From Neisseria mucosa (GTDB lineage Bacteria > Pseudomonadota > Gammaproteobacteria > Burkholderiales > Neisseriaceae): 39,366 nucleotides of DNA. Made by a program: the position numbers and the translations under genes. This document shows positions 38,781-39,366 of this stretch, one piece after another (position 1 is the stretch's first letter; the number at the start of each line of letters is the position of its first letter). Under the pieces are notes generated by a model. The model saw nothing but the letters and a program-made list of their open reading frames with translations, made no database searches and was not told the origin of the DNA. Where the stretch lies: the NCBI RefSeq assembly GCF_003044445.1, contig NZ_POWX01000020.1:1-39366 (forward strand). The letters are read 5' to 3'.

Positions 38781-38824
38781 AAAACGCCGAAATCCACGTC
38801 TTTAAAAGATTTCGGCGTTTTTTT
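38781..38824 (+). terminator. second terminator near the early phage end
   Basis: AAAACGCCGAAATC / GATTTCGGCGTTTT arms (14 bp) with a 14-nt loop and a long T-run. It insulates phage and host DNA at the early end. Confidence 0.8.
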
Positions 38825-38840
38825 ATATTACTTATTATTT

Positions 38841-38855
38841 GTGCAAAAACTAACA
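38841..38855. repeat. prophage early-end terminal motif
   Basis: GTGCAAAAACTAACA is, in complement, TGTTAGTTTTTGCAC. This relates to the CTTTTGCAC repeats at the opposite end and fits a TG...CA transposon terminus. Confidence 0.55.
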
Positions 38856-38860
38856 GTCCC
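38856..38860. repeat. candidate 5-bp target duplication, right copy (GTCCC)
   Basis: Directly follows the terminal TAACA and matches 130-134. Continuing from here restores an in-frame comEA tail of five codons to a stop (CAC ACC ATC ACC TAA after the shared CCC). Confidence 0.5.
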
Positions 38861-38932
38861 CCACACCATCACCTAAAAAATAAACCTATCCGCGTATTCG
38901 TGAAATTGCAGGTGAATACGATGGTCAAACTA
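38861..38932 (+). other. displaced 3' tail of comEA
   Basis: The bases after the duplication read, in the comEA frame, H-T-I-T-stop (stop at 38873-38875). A short leader to the comEA terminator follows. The fragment is separated from the rest of the gene by the prophage. Confidence 0.5.
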
Positions 38933-38969
38933 AAAAACGTCCAGTCCCGGAAGGGAATGGGCGTTTTTG
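38933..38969 (+). terminator. original terminator of comEA
   Basis: Arms around AAAACGtcCaGTCCC and GGGAatGGgCGTTTT, with loop GGAA and a T-run after, lie about 60 nt downstream of the restored comEA stop. Confidence 0.65.
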
Positions 38970-39087
38970 TTTGTTGAAATGATCTTGTTACCGTCGCACA
39001 GAGTGGGGACAGGACAATGTACCGTTTCGGCAGTTCCTGCAATATTGTGAAATTGTACTTGTATGAATGGTAATAACTTGTTTGATG

Positions 39088-39168
39088 AGATCTTTGCAAA
39101 ATTTCCTCAAATCCTCTAAATTCCCACTAAGACATTTATGGGATTTGGGGAAATTTTGCAAAGATCTC
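39088..39168. mobile_element. 81-bp MITE related to IS5-type ends
   Basis: Nearly the whole element is an inverted repeat: GAGATCTTTGCAAAATTTCC at 39088-39107 and its exact complement ending at 39168, extended by a few mismatches. The GAG(A)TCTTTGCAAAAT-type terminus resembles ends of Neisseria IS1106/IS5-family elements as I recall them. There is no ORF inside. No clear target duplication is seen. Confidence 0.65.
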
Positions 39169-39210
39169 AGCTTGTCTGTATTCCGTCAATCAAAAAGGTC
39201 GTCTGAAACC

Positions 39211-39366
39211 TGAACTGCCCCCCAAAAGTTGGACATCCTCTCCAACTCACAAGGTGCAGTTTTTTTATGAGCAAATATACATTACACTTCAAATACCAAG
39301 CCGTACTCCACTACCTGCACATACGCAGCCAACAGCGTACCGCAGATCATTACGGCATTTCCCGAA
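39211..39366 (+). mobile_element. IS3-family element, left end
   Basis: The terminal sequence TGAACTGCCCCCCAAAAGTT and the leader before the ATG are typical of IS150-group IS3 elements. A DUS abuts the left end (39196-39207). The element continues beyond the window. Confidence 0.75.
39267..39366 (+). CDS. IS3-family transposase OrfA, 5' fragment
   Basis: The first 33 residues, M-S-K-Y-T-L-H-F-K-Y-Q-A-V, then Y-L-H-I-R-S-Q-Q-R-T-A-D-H-Y-G-I-S, form the N-terminal helix-turn-helix of IS150-group OrfA. The gene is cut by the window end. It belongs to the element starting at 39211. Confidence 0.75.
   Translation, partial: MSKYTLHFKYQAVLHYLHIRSQQRTADHYGISR

Larger units (their letters stand above)
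135..38855 (-). mobile_element. complete Mu-like transposable prophage with siphovirus-type tail
   Basis: The element carries repressor, Ner, MuA- and MuB-type transposition proteins, Gam, GemA, Mor, lysis genes, terminase, portal, MuF, protease/scaffold, capsid, tail and Com/Dam in the Mu order, all read on the minus strand from about 37.7 kb to 0.27 kb. Sequences near the two ends carry related motifs in inverted orientation (CTTTTGCACT on the left, GTGCAAAAAC on the right). All essential modules have intact reading frames, so it is probably inducible; that is an inference. No sheath or Mu-type baseplate genes are present, and a tape measure of 1351 residues implies a long flexible tail. 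Confidence 0.9.

Noticed and set aside
38747..39099. Short ORFs on both strands beyond the prophage end
   Set aside because: They run across two terminators and the comEA tail, and have no ribosome site or conserved pattern.
1..39366. tRNA or rRNA genes
   Set aside because: No cloverleaf-type or rRNA-like segments were noticed in the gaps between genes.

Overview
The window is almost entirely one integrated transposable (Mu-like) prophage in a Neisseria chromosome. The genus is suggested by dozens of 12-mer DNA uptake sequences (DUS). Most are the AGGTCGTCTGAA dialect that I associate with the Neisseria mucosa/sicca group of commensals, with a few AGGCCGTCTGAA and one ATGCCGTCTGAA. Species assignment is an inference.

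Layout. Host DNA lies at 1-134 (3' end of a comEA-like helix-hairpin-helix competence gene) and again from 38856 (the displaced comEA tail and terminator, a small MITE, and the start of an IS3-type element). The prophage runs from about 135 to 38855, flanked by a candidate 5-bp duplication GTCCC, and lies right-to-left: its early end is at 38.8 kb and its late end near 0.1 kb. Apart from the repressor and one two-gene cassette, every gene is on the minus strand.

Early region, reading from right to left: CI/S24-type repressor (+) facing Ner (-) across an operator-rich divergent promoter region; MuA-type DDE transposase; MuB-type ATPase; about ten small accessory genes (31.4-34.4 kb); Gam; a 21-codon ORF plus an HU-family protein; GemA; and a Mor-family activator closed by a terminator. 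Late region: endolysin, small lysis-region genes, overlapping Rz/Rz1 spanins, a DUF2730-like protein, small and large terminase, gp29-type portal, MuF head protein with a candidate C-terminal toxin domain and a candidate immunity gene, protease with nested scaffold, decoration protein, major capsid, gp36/G/gp37-like head-tail joining proteins, tail tube, 1351-residue tape measure, tail-tip proteins, small tail-fibre proteins, Com-like zinc finger and Dam methylase. There is no sheath or Mu-type baseplate gene, so the virion should be a long-tailed siphovirus, as in the B3/D3112 transposable phages.

The most interesting points are: (1) the MuF C-terminal extension with a PD-(D/E)XK/CdiA-CT-like appearance, followed by a 99-residue partner whose start codon lies in a foreign-dialect DUS; (2) a two-gene plus-strand cassette between tail tube and tape measure, where tail assembly chaperones would be expected; (3) a secreted lipoprotein gene in the tail operon; (4) insertion into comEA of a prophage that is itself loaded with uptake sequences; (5) inverted DUS pairs used as intergenic hairpins throughout the phage.
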